From NCBI RefSeq assembly GCF_001938985.1, contig NZ_MKIN01000023.1:62001-126000 (forward strand): 64,000 nt of DNA. Reading direction: 5' to 3'. The notes beneath the pieces are model-generated. The model saw only the letters and a list, made by a program, of their open reading frames with translations. It ran no database searches and was not told the origin of the DNA. Positions within the stretch are counted from its first letter, which is position 1. The number at the start of each line of letters is the position of its first letter. A program made the translations under genes and the position numbers. This stretch comes from Gillisella taibaishanensis (GTDB taxonomy: Bacteria; Pseudomonadota; Alphaproteobacteria; Rhizobiales; Rhizobiaceae). Shown in pieces: positions 1 through 8,789 of the stretch.

Positions 1-1205
1 ACGCGATGAAGGACACGGCTGATTATCTTTGGGAAATCGCGCTTGGCATCGACGACGGCGATTTGTCGCTGGCGGAAAAGAAGCTGTCGGACGCCCAGCA
101 GAAACTGTCGGATGCGCTCGCCCGAAATGCGCCGGATGCCGAGGTCAAGAAGCTAATGGATGATGTCCGCCAGGCGATGCAGGAGTATATGAAGGCGCTG
201 GCCGAACGGCAGCAGCCGCAAAACGGCCAGCAGAACCAGCAAAGCGCCCAGAAAGTTCTGACCCAGCGCGATCTGGAAAACATGATGAACCAGATCGAAA
301 ACCTGGCACGATCAGGCAACAAGGATGCCGCCCGCCAGATGCTGCAGGACATGCAGCGGATGATGAACAATCTGCAGGCTGGCCGCCCACAGCGGTCCAA
401 TCCGCAGCAACAGCAGGAAACCAGCGAGGCGCGCAAGCAGATCGACAAGCTGGGCCAGATCATGCAGGACCAGCAGAAGCTGATGGATAAGACCTTCGGG
501 CTGAACCAGGCGCTGCAGAACCGTATGCAGATGGACGACGAACTGCAGCCGCAGGACGACGACGGCATGATGCAACAGGACCCGCAGGCTGGTCCGTCTC
601 CGGATGAAGACCAGGACAATCCAGGAAAAAAGCAGGGCCGCAACCAGGCTGAGCAGAAGAAGGGCGAAGGCGACCAGAACCTACCACCAGATCAGATGAC
701 GACCGATCAGTTGAAGCAAGCCCTGAAGCAATTGCGCCAGCAGCAGGATGCGCTGGGCAAGCAGTTGAAGGGTGTGCAGGACGGCCTTGGCAAGCTCGGC
801 ATCAAGCCCGGCGACAATTTCGGACAGGCTGGCCGGGAAATGCAGGGCGCCGGCGAAGCGCTCGGCAAGAGCGAAGGCGACCGCGCCGTGGAGGGCCAGG
901 GCCGTGCGCTGGAAGCACTGCGCCAGGGCGCCCGTGACATGATGAACCAGATGATGCAGGCGATGCAGCGCGGCCAGGGACAAGGCCAGGGTCAGGGCAT
1001 GGCCGAAGGCAATCAGGCAGGCCGCGACCCACTGGGTCGGCCTCGGTCGACCATGGGTCCGGATTTCGGCGAAAGGGTCAAGATACCTGACGAGATCGAT
1101 GTTCAGCGCGCCCGCGAAATTCTGGACGCGATCAGAAACAAGCTCGGCAACAACGCGAGCCCTGAGGTAGAGCGCCGCTATCTGGAACGGCTGCTCGATC
1201 TGTAA
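1..1205 (+). CDS. TIGR02302 family protein, C-terminal part (5' end outside window)
   Basis: The reading frame is open from the left edge, so only about 400 C-terminal residues are present. They are hydrophilic, rich in Gln, Met, Lys and Asp, and predicted largely as helix or coiled coil, with many QQQ- and GQGQ-type runs. A conserved end segment, with an acidic, arginine-rich pattern (EIDVQRAREILDAIR, then YLERLLDL), closes the protein. This composition and ending match the alphaproteobacterial TIGR02302 family, whose members are about 850 residues with N-terminal membrane segments. No biochemical role is established for the family. The missing N-terminus prevents checking of the membrane part. 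It stops 12 bases before the convergent end of cpdR. Confidence 0.8.
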   Translation, partial: AMKDTADYLWEIALGIDDGDLSLAEKKLSDAQQKLSDALARNAPDAEVKKLMDDVRQAMQEYMKALAERQQPQNGQQNQQSAQKVLTQRDLENMMNQIENLARSGNKDAARQMLQDMQRMMNNLQAGRPQRSNPQQQQETSEARKQIDKLGQIMQDQQKLMDKTFGLNQALQNRMQMDDELQPQDDDGMMQQDPQAGPSPDEDQDNPGKKQGRNQAEQKKGEGDQNLPPDQMTTDQLKQALKQLRQQQDALGKQLKGVQDGLGKLGIKPGDNFGQAGREMQGAGEALGKSEGDRAVEGQGRALEALRQGARDMMNQMMQAMQRGQGQGQGQGMAEGNQAGRDPLGRPRSTMGPDFGERVKIPDEIDVQRAREILDAIRNKLGNNASPEVERRYLERLLDL

Positions 1206-1217
1206 AAAGGGAAGAAA

Positions 1218-1577
1218 TCAGGCGGCCAATGCCAGGGCCACGGCCTTGCGGATATCAGGCAGGGCAAAGGGCTTTGGCACCACGTCCACGATTTTTTCCA
1301 GGAGATCGTCGGCGCGTTCCCGTTGCTCGGCATAGCCGGTCATCAGCAGGATCTTCAGGCCTGGAAAGCCGGAATGGGCGCGATGCGCCAGTTCGATCCC
1401 GTCCATGACAGGCATGCGGATGTCTGACAGCAGAAGGTCGAACTTGCTAGTGGCCAGCATTTCGAGCCCCTCAGCACCATCGGCAGCCTCATGGGTTTCA
1501 TGTCCGTCGAGCCGCAACGCCCGGGCAACGAAGGAGCGCAGCGCATCTTCGTCTTCGGTAATCAGTATCTTGGCCAT
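1218..1577 (-). CDS. cpdR: Single-domain response regulator, CpdR type
   Basis: A 119-residue stand-alone receiver domain without an output domain. The phosphorylation site is D52 (SDIRMP), the acidic pocket is formed by E8/D9/D11, the switch threonine is T80 (MTGYAE) and the conserved lysine is K102 (PKPF). The length, the LLLSDIRMPVMDGIELA stretch and the genomic setting in Rhizobiaceae fit CpdR, the adaptor that in Caulobacter and Sinorhizobium directs ClpXP to the cell pole when unphosphorylated and is controlled by the CckA-ChpT relay. The CpdR assignment rests on family resemblance; other single-domain regulators are possible. The kinase and phosphotransferase are not in the window. Confidence 0.78.
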   Translation of the reverse strand: MAKILITEDEDALRSFVARALRLDGHETHEAADGAEGLEMLATSKFDLLLSDIRMPVMDGIELAHRAHSGFPGLKILLMTGYAEQRERADDLLEKIVDVVPKPFALPDIRKAVALALAA

Positions 1578-1849
1578 ATCCGAATTCCCATCTTTTATCC
1601 CGCTGCATAGGCACCCGACCGGACAGGCCGGAAGCCCGCATCATGCAGCTGTTTTCGCAAGACCGATTACGCAGCCACATCTGCGCCCGTCATGCGCCGC
1701 CCTCTCGAATCAGTCAGGATCGGCAACGCTCTTGCATGTAACGCAAATCATCAGCTTTTCCTTTGCGAGAGGTAAACAGGCCACGACTTACACGCGGGGA
1801 TGGTTAACAATTTCTACCGCTTAGACAGCCTCATGTCCTGCCGCGATAC
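1578..1849. other. Non-coding gap upstream of cpdR
   Basis: Together with the following terminator this is a stretch of about 340 bases without a credible gene between cpdR and hpt, both on the minus strand. It must hold the cpdR promoter. A GGTTAACAATTTCTACC stretch near 1802-1818 contains one TTAA half-site of the CtrA type, but the second half is poor. I see no RNA gene. Confidence 0.4.
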
Positions 1850-1885
1850 AAAAATATCCCCGCACCGGACTCGGCACGGGGATAT
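1850..1885 (-). terminator. Rho-independent terminator of hpt
   Basis: Read on the minus strand, the arm at 1877-1885 (ATATCCCCG) pairs with 1854-1862 (CGGGGATAT), and the inner bases extend the stem with G-U pairs to a small loop. A run of T residues follows at 1850-1854. It lies 35 bases downstream of the hpt stop. Confidence 0.8.
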
Positions 1886-1919
1886 ATCAAACCAATGATA
1901 TTATTGGATATTCAGGCGA

Positions 1920-2465
1920 TCATGCCGCGTCGCCGGTGACCACGCCGACGAAAGGAAGCTCGCGAAAGGCATGGGCGACGTCCATGCCGTAGCCGACGAC
2001 GAAATAGTCGGGACATTCGAAACCCACATAATCGGCTTCAAGCGCTTCCTGCCGCTTCACTTTCTTATCGAGCAACACGGCAATGGTCACATTGGCTGCA
2101 CCACGCTGATACATGAGGTCGCGAGCAAACAGCAGGGTGCGCCCCGATTCCAGGATATCGTCGATCAGCAGAACGTTTCGGCCAGTCACGTCGCTATCGA
2201 TGTCCTTGATGATCTTCACGCCCTGGGAAACAGTGCCGGTGCCGTAGCTGGACAGGGTGATGAATTCCACCTCAGGCGCGATGCCGACATGATGCAGCGA
2301 CCGAATCAGGTCGGCGGCGAAAATGAAGGAGCCCTTCAGGATCGAGATGACGAGAAGATCCTCGGAGGGACCGTCAACAATCGCCTTGGCGAGTTCGATA
2401 TTCCGTGCCGCGATCTGTTCAGCGGTGAACAGCGGCTCGATGTTTTTTCCGCGAACGACAGGCAT
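1920..2465 (-). CDS. hpt: Hypoxanthine phosphoribosyltransferase
   Basis: 181 residues, the normal size for bacterial Hpt. It salvages hypoxanthine (and guanine) with PRPP to give IMP and GMP in the cytoplasm. The PRPP-binding signature is clear as LLIDDILESGRTL, preceded by the flexible-loop region with SSYGTGT and followed by a C-terminal purine-binding segment (DYVGFECPDYFVVGYGMD). The start at 2465 is chosen because GGAG lies 6 bases upstream; the frame is open further upstream but without family similarity. It is followed by a strong terminator. Its 5' neighbour, a small membrane protein gene, lies 68 bases away on the same strand, so the two may be cotranscribed. Confidence 0.95.
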   Translation of the reverse strand: MPVVRGKNIEPLFTAEQIAARNIELAKAIVDGPSEDLLVISILKGSFIFAADLIRSLHHVGIAPEVEFITLSSYGTGTVSQGVKIIKDIDSDVTGRNVLLIDDILESGRTLLFARDLMYQRGAANVTIAVLLDKKVKRQEALEADYVGFECPDYFVVGYGMDVAHAFRELPFVGVVTGDAA

Positions 2466-2533
2466 AAGGTTCTCCAGGAGTTGGCATTGCCCGTCATAGG
2501 CAGCGGACACGTCATCCCTCGCCGATAGCATAA

Positions 2534-3214
2534 TCAGCCCTGTGGGACACCCTCGGTCGCAAAGGAAAGCTTGAGTTCCGGCTTTTTTCCACCGGGATGG
2601 CGCAGTTTTGCGACGACGCCACGGCTTTGCCCGCTGCCGATCTCCTCGGCCGGCGGGGCAATCAGGGTCGATGCGGCCAACCTGCCGTCGAGATAGAGAT
2701 CAGCCCTGATGTCCGGTAGCCTCTGCACGGCAGCGGCTCGGTTTTCGACGATGGCATTGACCAAGAGAACCGGCATGCCATCAGCCATCTGCGGCGTCAG
2801 GCTGACATGAGAAATGTCGAGCGCCCTGCCCATCGGTGCCGGCTGGTTACTCCCGAACAGGCAGAAGCCACCGGCAGCAAGAAACACGACCAGGACGACG
2901 GCGGCGACCAGCGAGGTAAAGGAGCGCTCAGACAAGGTGCCTAGCCGGGTTTCAAGCTGCGCCAGTTGCTGGTAGGCGCCCTCAACTGCCGACGGCCAGA
3001 ACTGGTTAGGCTTGCTGCTTGGCCTGCGGTTTAGCTCGTCCTGGATACGGCTGCGCAGTGCGCCGACCGGATCGTTCACCGTAACGAATTTGGCATCGCT
3101 GACGTCGTTGGCCAGGGGAAAGCCGGCGCGCGGCAGGGGCCGATAAGCTCGCTCGGGCGGCAGAAGATCGACATCGAACTCGACGTCGTGACGCCGGAAA
3201 CGGAATGCGTTCAT
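2534..3214 (-). CDS. Single-pass membrane protein of unknown function
   Basis: 226 residues. The N-terminal half (about 1-105) is cytoplasmic and polar, and a single hydrophobic helix sits at about 107-128. The exported C-terminal part (about 140-226) has alternating hydrophobic residues, asparagine and proline (a pattern such as NAIVENRA and the end LKLSFA) like the beta-rich domain of DUF3426 and FxLYD proteins. The CxxC zinc motif that opens MJ0042/DUF3426 proteins is missing. Start 3214 is supported by a GAGGG ribosome site. It lies between ftsE (divergent) and hpt. I do not recognise a function. Confidence 0.7.
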   Translation of the reverse strand: MNAFRFRRHDVEFDVDLLPPERAYRPLPRAGFPLANDVSDAKFVTVNDPVGALRSRIQDELNRRPSSKPNQFWPSAVEGAYQQLAQLETRLGTLSERSFTSLVAAVVLVVFLAAGGFCLFGSNQPAPMGRALDISHVSLTPQMADGMPVLLVNAIVENRAAAVQRLPDIRADLYLDGRLAASTLIAPPAEEIGSGQSRGVVAKLRHPGGKKPELKLSFATEGVPQG

Positions 3215-3490
3215 GGAACCCTCGCCAGTGCAACTTCGGTGGGTGCCGAGCACCCAACCATCAGTTTGCCTTCAACAGATGGACGCCCGACCCGCAAGCT
3301 TCGCACAATCAAGATGCGATAGTCTCACGCGGGGCATTGAAACCAATCCTTCCAAACCGTAAATTCGAATGGTTAATGATTTGTAAAAAATCACCGGCTG
3401 ACCGCCGGCCCAACGTGGCGTTTACCAAATGGTAACCGGAACCGTTAAGAACTGAGCATTCGTCAACGGGCTCAAGAGCGGGTTTATCCA

Positions 3491-4150
3491 TTGATCCACT
3501 TCGAAAATGTCGGGCTGCGCTATGGGATGGGACCCGAGATCCTCCGCGACCTGACCTTCGACATCCCGAAGCGCTCCTTCCAGTTCCTGACCGGACCGTC
3601 AGGAGCCGGGAAGACCACGCTTCTGCGCCTGCTGTTCATGTCGTTAAAGCCGACACGCGGGCTCATCCGCAGCTTCGGCCGCGATATCACCCAGATTCCA
3701 CGCGATGAACTGCCCTTGCTGCGACGCCGAGTCGGCATCGTGTTCCAGGATTTTCAGTTGCTCGACCATCTCACCACCTACGAAAATGTGGCCCTGCCGC
3801 TGCGGGTGCGCGGCAAGGATGAGTCGACCTATAAACAAGACGTGCTAGAACTGCTGAAATGGGTCGGCCTTGGCGAGCGCATCAATGTGCTGCCGCCGAT
3901 CCTGTCGGGCGGCGAAAAGCAGCGTGTCGCCATTGCCCGCGCCTTGATCGACCGGCCGGAACTGCTGCTGGCGGACGAACCGACCGGCAATGTCGATCCG
4001 CCGATGGCGCGCCGCCTGCTCAGCCTGTTTCTGGAGTTGAACCGACTGGGCACCGCCGTGGTCATCGCCACCCATGATCTGGCACTGATGGACCAGCTCG
4101 ATGCCCGCCGGATGATTCTGACCGAAGGGCGGCTCGACATTTATGAATGA
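3491..4150 (+). CDS. ftsE: Cell division ATP-binding protein FtsE
   Basis: 219 residues, a compact ABC ATPase. Visible motifs: Walker A GPSGAGKT at 35-42, Q-loop Q86, signature LSGGE at 138-142, Walker B LLLADE at 158-163 with the FtsE-like ADEPTGNVDP, and H-loop H195. FtsE works with FtsX at the division septum and, through periplasmic partners, controls peptidoglycan hydrolases. The start is TTG at 3491; the predicted N-terminus (M-IHFENVGLRYG) aligns with other FtsE proteins, so this start is likely real although the ribosome site is weak (GAGCGGG). It overlaps ftsX by 8 bases, as expected for the translationally coupled pair. Confidence 0.96.
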   Translation: MIHFENVGLRYGMGPEILRDLTFDIPKRSFQFLTGPSGAGKTTLLRLLFMSLKPTRGLIRSFGRDITQIPRDELPLLRRRVGIVFQDFQLLDHLTTYENVALPLRVRGKDESTYKQDVLELLKWVGLGERINVLPPILSGGEKQRVAIARALIDRPELLLADEPTGNVDPPMARRLLSLFLELNRLGTAVVIATHDLALMDQLDARRMILTEGRLDIYE

Positions 4151-5216
4151 TCGCAAGCCGCCACCGCCGCAGGGAAGCCAGCCGCCGCCAGCCAGCGCGC
4201 AGCCGGCCAAGCCGCCGCAGGCGAAACCCACACAGGACCGGTTGCGTCCGCAAAAGCGGGTGGAAATGCAGGTTCGTCCGACGGGCGCCATCCTGCCGCC
4301 CTCGAATATTCAGGGCAACGCCCTGATGGTGGTGATTGCCATCATGGCTTTTCTCGCCTGCCTGACGCTGGGCGCCGTCTCAATGATCAGGGCGACGGCC
4401 TCTAGCTGGCAAAGCCAGATTTCGCGAGAAATCACCATCCAGATCAAGCCTGATGACAACGTCAACATGGACGAGGCGCTGACCAAGGCTAAGGACCTCG
4501 CACTGACCTTCGTCGGCACCAAGACCGGGCAGGTCGTCGATGAAGCCGCCACCGCCCGCCTGCTCGAGCCATGGTTGGGCAGCGGCCTCGATATTCATGA
4601 ATTGCCGGTGCCGCGGCTGGTGATCATCACCATCGACGAGAACAACCCGCCCGATTTCGCAGCGATGCGCGACCTTCTGACCTCCCAGATCCCGCAGGCC
4701 TCGCTGGACGATCACCGCACCTGGGTGGACAGGTTGGTTTCCATGGCCCGCACCACTGTCATGATTGGCTTTGGCCTGCTGATCCTGGTCTTTACCGCCA
4801 TGGTGCTGACAGTAATCTTTGCCACTCGCGGCGCCCTGTCCGGTAACAGACACATCATCGAGGTGCTGCACTTCGTCGGGGCCGAAAGCATTTTCGTCGC
4901 CCGCGAATTCCAGAAACACTTTCTGAAGATCAGCCTCAAAGGCTCGACAGCCGGCGGGCTGGCGGCCGCAGGCCTGTTTGCGCTCGCCAGCATCTGGCAG
5001 AGCAACACGCTAGCCACGCCGCAGACCGACCAAGCGACAGCCATGTTCGGACGGTTTGAAATCGGCTTTACCGGCTATCTCGGTATTTTCGCCACGATGA
5101 TCATTATTGCTCTTTTGACCACCGTGACGGCCCGGTTGACTGTCATGCGCGCCATTTACGAAATCGACCAGATTAGATCGGATCCCAGCCGCAGCGGCGG
5201 ACTGCCGCCCGAATGA
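4143..5216 (+). CDS. ftsX: Cell division protein FtsX
   Basis: 357 residues, the membrane partner of FtsE. An unusually proline- and glutamine-rich cytoplasmic N-terminus of about 55 residues comes first. It is followed by a first membrane helix at about 61-84, a periplasmic domain at about 85-205, and three further helices at about 207-232, 262-284 and 318-340. This is the usual FtsX layout of four helices with the large extracytoplasmic loop between helices 1 and 2. The gene overlaps the end of ftsE. A DUF218/YdcF-type gene and plsC follow on the same strand. Confidence 0.95.
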   Translation: MNDRKPPPPQGSQPPPASAQPAKPPQAKPTQDRLRPQKRVEMQVRPTGAILPPSNIQGNALMVVIAIMAFLACLTLGAVSMIRATASSWQSQISREITIQIKPDDNVNMDEALTKAKDLALTFVGTKTGQVVDEAATARLLEPWLGSGLDIHELPVPRLVIITIDENNPPDFAAMRDLLTSQIPQASLDDHRTWVDRLVSMARTTVMIGFGLLILVFTAMVLTVIFATRGALSGNRHIIEVLHFVGAESIFVAREFQKHFLKISLKGSTAGGLAAAGLFALASIWQSNTLATPQTDQATAMFGRFEIGFTGYLGIFATMIIIALLTTVTARLTVMRAIYEIDQIRSDPSRSGGLPPE

Positions 5217-5288
5217 GTTCGACACACACCCTCGCGCTGAATGGCTTGAACCATTCGGCGCGAAGATATTCATGCATGAGCAACGACG

Positions 5289-6029
5289 ATGCGCCAGCCA
5301 GACCCTGATCGAGATCAAGGGACCAGAGACAGCGGCCAGCCGGACGCGCGCTTGGGCACGCGTAACGGACGGCTGTTTCACCGATCCGGTCCGCTGCGCC
5401 GCCTGCTGCGTTATGGCGGCTACGGAATGCTGCTTGTCATTGCCTGCCTGGTCGCTGGCTTCCTGCATTTTGCCGATACCGTCACCGCCATGATGCCGCC
5501 GGATGATCCTAAGGCTGATGCCATCGTTGTCCTGACCGGCGGCTATCAGCGCATCGACCAGGCGGTCGACCTGCTTCGCAAGGGGTCCGGCAAGCGCCTG
5601 TTGATTTCGGGTGTTCATCCCTCGACGACATCGTCCGCCATTCGCAAGATGACCCAGGGCTCATCAGACCTATTCGCCTGCTGCGTCGACATGGGCTACC
5701 GCGCCATCGACACAATAGGCAATGCCAACGAGACAGCGCAATGGATTCACGACAAGGGCTTCTCCTCGGTACTGGTCGTCACCAGCAATTACCACATGCA
5801 GCGCAGCCTGATGGAACTGAGGCGCACCGATAAACAGACAGAGTTCATTCCATATCCTGTCGTTACCGCCGATCTGCGCACCAAGGCCTGGTATGCCGAT
5901 CCGAACGCACTACGCACACTGCTGTTTGAATATGCCAAGATCCTGATCGCCTATGGTCGCGACCTGATCGGCTACGACAACTGGCAGGGGTTGCGCACGC
6001 CAGGCATTGCCCCGCCGCAATCGTCGTGA
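5289..6029 (+). CDS. YdcF family (DUF218) membrane-anchored protein
   Basis: 246 residues. A positively charged N-terminus leads into one membrane helix at about 45-65, then a DUF218 domain with the typical ADAIVVLTGG start, a conserved ISGVHP segment, an NANETAQW stretch and the VVTSNYHMQRS motif. DUF218 proteins include SanA and YdcF and are linked to envelope functions; no reaction is established for this one. The ATG at 5289 gives a basic cytoplasmic tail; a start further inside cannot be excluded, because no good ribosome site is seen. It follows ftsX by 72 bases and precedes plsC, so an envelope role fits. Confidence 0.82.
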   Translation: MRQPDPDRDQGTRDSGQPDARLGTRNGRLFHRSGPLRRLLRYGGYGMLLVIACLVAGFLHFADTVTAMMPPDDPKADAIVVLTGGYQRIDQAVDLLRKGSGKRLLISGVHPSTTSSAIRKMTQGSSDLFACCVDMGYRAIDTIGNANETAQWIHDKGFSSVLVVTSNYHMQRSLMELRRTDKQTEFIPYPVVTADLRTKAWYADPNALRTLLFEYAKILIAYGRDLIGYDNWQGLRTPGIAPPQSS

Positions 6030-6137
6030 TTCGGGCAGCAAAGCGCCCAAAGCTAGCCGAAAACGCCGTGGCGCAGCATCTTCCGCTTGCTAGAAATTTC
6101 GTATAGGCAGGGGCCATCTTTCGGCGGAATATCATTC

Positions 6138-6923
6138 ATGCTTGCTCTGCGGTCGCATCTTTTCAACATTCTGTTTTACGCCAACCTGATCATCTGGATG
6201 GTCGTTCTGGCGCCCATCTATTTCATCCTGCCGCGCAAGATTGCCTATAACGTCCCCAAGAGCTGGGCTCGCTTCAACCACTGGCTGATGAAGACGGTGG
6301 TCGGCACCCATTTCGAAATCGAAGGGCTCGAAAATATTCCGGCGAGCGGCTACATCCTGGCGCCCAAGCATCAATCCTTCTGGGATACCTATGCGCTGCT
6401 GCCCTGGCTTGATGACCCGGTCTACATCCTGAAGCGCGAGTTGATGTGGATTCCGCTGTTCGGCTGGTATGCGGCCAAGCAGAAGATGATTCCCGTGAAT
6501 CGCGGCGGCCGGGGAAAGGAAATGGTCAAGGTGATGCAGCGTACTGCAATCGAGATGGAAAACGGCCGCCAGCTCATCATCTATCCAGAAGGCACAAGAC
6601 GCCCGCCGGGCGCCGACCCTGAATACAAATATGGCATTGCACGTCTCTACCGCGACTTGAAAGTGCCTGTCGTGCCTGTCGCCATGCATGCTGGCCTGTT
6701 TTGGCCCCGCCGCAGCATGATGCGCTATCCCGGCCACTACAAGATCCGCATTCTACCGCCGATCCAGCCGGGCCTGACGCCCGACGCGTTTTTCGAGCGC
6801 CTGACCCAGGAACTGGAAAAGGCAAGTGATGCCCTGCTTCTGGAGGCCGCCCGCGACAATCCGGACCTGCCTTTGCCGCCCACGGCCCGCAACCGCGTCG
6901 ACACCCTGCTGGGCAAGCAGTAA
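6138..6923 (+). CDS. plsC: 1-acyl-sn-glycerol-3-phosphate acyltransferase
   Basis: 261 residues. It acylates lysophosphatidic acid to phosphatidic acid at the inner membrane. Both acyltransferase motifs are present: H79-QSFW-D83 (HX4D) and the glycerophosphate-binding motif EGTR at 151-154 preceded by IIYP. A hydrophobic N-terminal segment (about 8-32) anchors it. ATG 6138 is chosen because GGCGGA lies about 9 bases upstream and the protein then starts like other rhizobial PlsC; a longer TTG start at 6087 has no ribosome site. It is the last gene of the ftsE-ftsX-ydcF strand run and converges on the ChaC-type gene. Confidence 0.93.
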   Translation: MLALRSHLFNILFYANLIIWMVVLAPIYFILPRKIAYNVPKSWARFNHWLMKTVVGTHFEIEGLENIPASGYILAPKHQSFWDTYALLPWLDDPVYILKRELMWIPLFGWYAAKQKMIPVNRGGRGKEMVKVMQRTAIEMENGRQLIIYPEGTRRPPGADPEYKYGIARLYRDLKVPVVPVAMHAGLFWPRRSMMRYPGHYKIRILPPIQPGLTPDAFFERLTQELEKASDALLLEAARDNPDLPLPPTARNRVDTLLGKQ

Positions 6924-6946
6924 AGGGCCTATCAGCTCGTCGCTGA

Positions 6947-7486
6947 TCATATCTGACGTAGTTCCAGCCCCTTGACCACGTGTTCCAGCCAATGGTCCCG
7001 GATTCCCATGCTGCGCAGGTGCTCGGCAGTATTCGTCACATAGGCGCGATTGTCGCCCGATTGCCCCTTGGCTCCTGCGACGACCTCGACGGCTTCCTCA
7101 ACGGTAATTGCCCCTGCATATTGGCGATGGCTGCGGTCGACGACGTAGCCGGTGGCAGAGACCTGCCGGCCATCGGCCAACCTCAGCGCAAGCCGCCTTT
7201 CCAGGTAAACCATCGTCACCAATTCACGAGCGCGCAGATAAGCCAGCGTTTCAGGCCAACTGCCCTCAGCCACACGAAACGCAACGCCGTGACAGGAACC
7301 ACCCCGATCCAGCCCGAGCACCAGTCCAGGGGCCTCTTCTGTGCCGCGATGTACGAAGGATCGAACGCAGAGCGACCGGCGGAAGCCGTGAGCGATGGCG
7401 CTCTGTCTTTCCTCGTGGACAAAACCCGGGTTCCACATCAAAGATCCGTAGCCGAAGACCCAAAATTCGTCCATATCGCCCGCCAT
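6947..7486 (-). CDS. ChaC-type gamma-glutamylcyclotransferase
   Basis: 179 residues. ChaC-family enzymes split glutathione into 5-oxoproline and Cys-Gly in the cytoplasm. The substrate-binding motif YGSLMW is near the N-terminus (about 13-18), followed by the conserved GFRR segment and RGTEEAPGLVLGLD. The region around MVYLERR probably supplies the catalytic acidic residue. The start at 7486 has GGAG 7 bases upstream. It is a single gene that converges on plsC. The family call is firm, but glutathione specificity is inferred from the family and not visible. Confidence 0.88.
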   Translation of the reverse strand: MAGDMDEFWVFGYGSLMWNPGFVHEERQSAIAHGFRRSLCVRSFVHRGTEEAPGLVLGLDRGGSCHGVAFRVAEGSWPETLAYLRARELVTMVYLERRLALRLADGRQVSATGYVVDRSHRQYAGAITVEEAVEVVAGAKGQSGDNRAYVTNTAEHLRSMGIRDHWLEHVVKGLELRQI

Positions 7487-7717
7487 AACCGAACTCCTGC
7501 TGTCTCACTCTCAGTTTATTGTCCGGAAGACGTGAAATTATCCAGCGAAAATGAATTTCTTGAAGCAGATAATGCAGCGATTCCAGATGCGAACAAGGGA
7601 CATGAAATGTCATACATAGTCTCTGCATAAGGTATTGGAACGCAAAGCCTCGGATCGTCATTGTGCATGGCAGATGCTATGACGAACGAACACACTGGCA
7701 GTCGATTGGAGAAACGC

Positions 7718-8749
7718 ATGGCCTTGTCCAGCCGGACGAAAGCACCTGACGAGAAATTGGGGAGCAAGAAATCGCGGCTTGTGAAGGTTGTCATCATCCT
7801 GATCCTGCTGGCACTGGTTTATTCCGCCGGCTGGTTTGCTGCCGCCAACTATGCGACGACCAAGCTCGAACACGCCTTCGATGGCGACAATCCCCTCGCC
7901 TCGGCGCTAGACTGCCCGGGCATGCGGATGAGCGGTTTCCCGCTGCATATCGGCCTCAACTGCAACAAGGTGCCGATCAACGACCGCCGCAACGGCATTA
8001 CCGGTTCGTTCGGTGCGTTTCGCTCGACGGCCGAAATCTTCCGCCCGGGCAAGATCAAGTGGGAAATCGATGGCCCGGCGATCCTGCAGACATCGACGGG
8101 CCTTGCCGGTTCCTTCCAATGGGAAAGCCTGCGGTCGAGTCTGTCGCTCGGCATGAACGGCATTGATTCGTCTGCCACGACAGTTCACACATTGCAGGCC
8201 AATCTGACCGACGCAGTCTCCGGCCGAGTGCTTCGGATCGACGCTGCTGACGGCCGAGGAAGGCTGCAGCGTGATGGCGAGGATCTCGTCGGCACCGCTC
8301 GTTTTTCCGGCATGAATTTCGGCCAGGACGACCGCAACCCGAATCTGCCTGCAATGGCCGCCCAAATTGACCTCAAGCTACTTGGCCAAGCCGGTGCGCT
8401 TGAAATCGATCATCCAGAACCGATCAAGTTGCGCGGGTTGAGCGGCGAGATCCGCGACCTCCAAATCGACATGGGCCAAGGCCGCACGATCAAGGCGACC
8501 GGACCGATCTCAATCGACAATTCGACGGGTCTTGCGTCGGGCACATTGAAACTGGAGATTAGCAAGGTCGACGCATGGCGTGATCTTGTCATCGCAGCGT
8601 ATCCAGACACCCGTGACATCGCCAAGCTGGCAGCAAAAGGTTTGAAAGCTGCCTTCCTAGGCCAGAATTCCGGCCAGGTGACCTTGCAGATCACCAATGG
8701 CGTCGTCGTTCTCGGCTTCATCCCGCTCGGCAATATCCCGCCGATCTAA
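7718..8749 (+). CDS. DUF2125 family protein, membrane anchored
   Basis: 343 residues. After a short basic start comes one membrane helix (about 22-44, VKVVIILILLALVYSAGW). The rest is exported, with many short beta-prone repeats and conserved features such as the paired cysteines in CPGMRMSGFPL and GLNCNKV. This layout is typical of alphaproteobacterial DUF2125 proteins, whose function is unknown; the repetitive beta pattern recalls AsmA/TamB-like envelope proteins, which is only my inference. Start 7718 is chosen for TTGGAG 6 bases upstream, instead of the longer frame from 7661. It converges on tyrC. Confidence 0.8.
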   Translation: MALSSRTKAPDEKLGSKKSRLVKVVIILILLALVYSAGWFAAANYATTKLEHAFDGDNPLASALDCPGMRMSGFPLHIGLNCNKVPINDRRNGITGSFGAFRSTAEIFRPGKIKWEIDGPAILQTSTGLAGSFQWESLRSSLSLGMNGIDSSATTVHTLQANLTDAVSGRVLRIDAADGRGRLQRDGEDLVGTARFSGMNFGQDDRNPNLPAMAAQIDLKLLGQAGALEIDHPEPIKLRGLSGEIRDLQIDMGQGRTIKATGPISIDNSTGLASGTLKLEISKVDAWRDLVIAAYPDTRDIAKLAAKGLKAAFLGQNSGQVTLQITNGVVVLGFIPLGNIPPI

Positions 8750-8789
8750 CCGCAGACGGGATGGTTACATCTGCATCAGACGCCGAATT

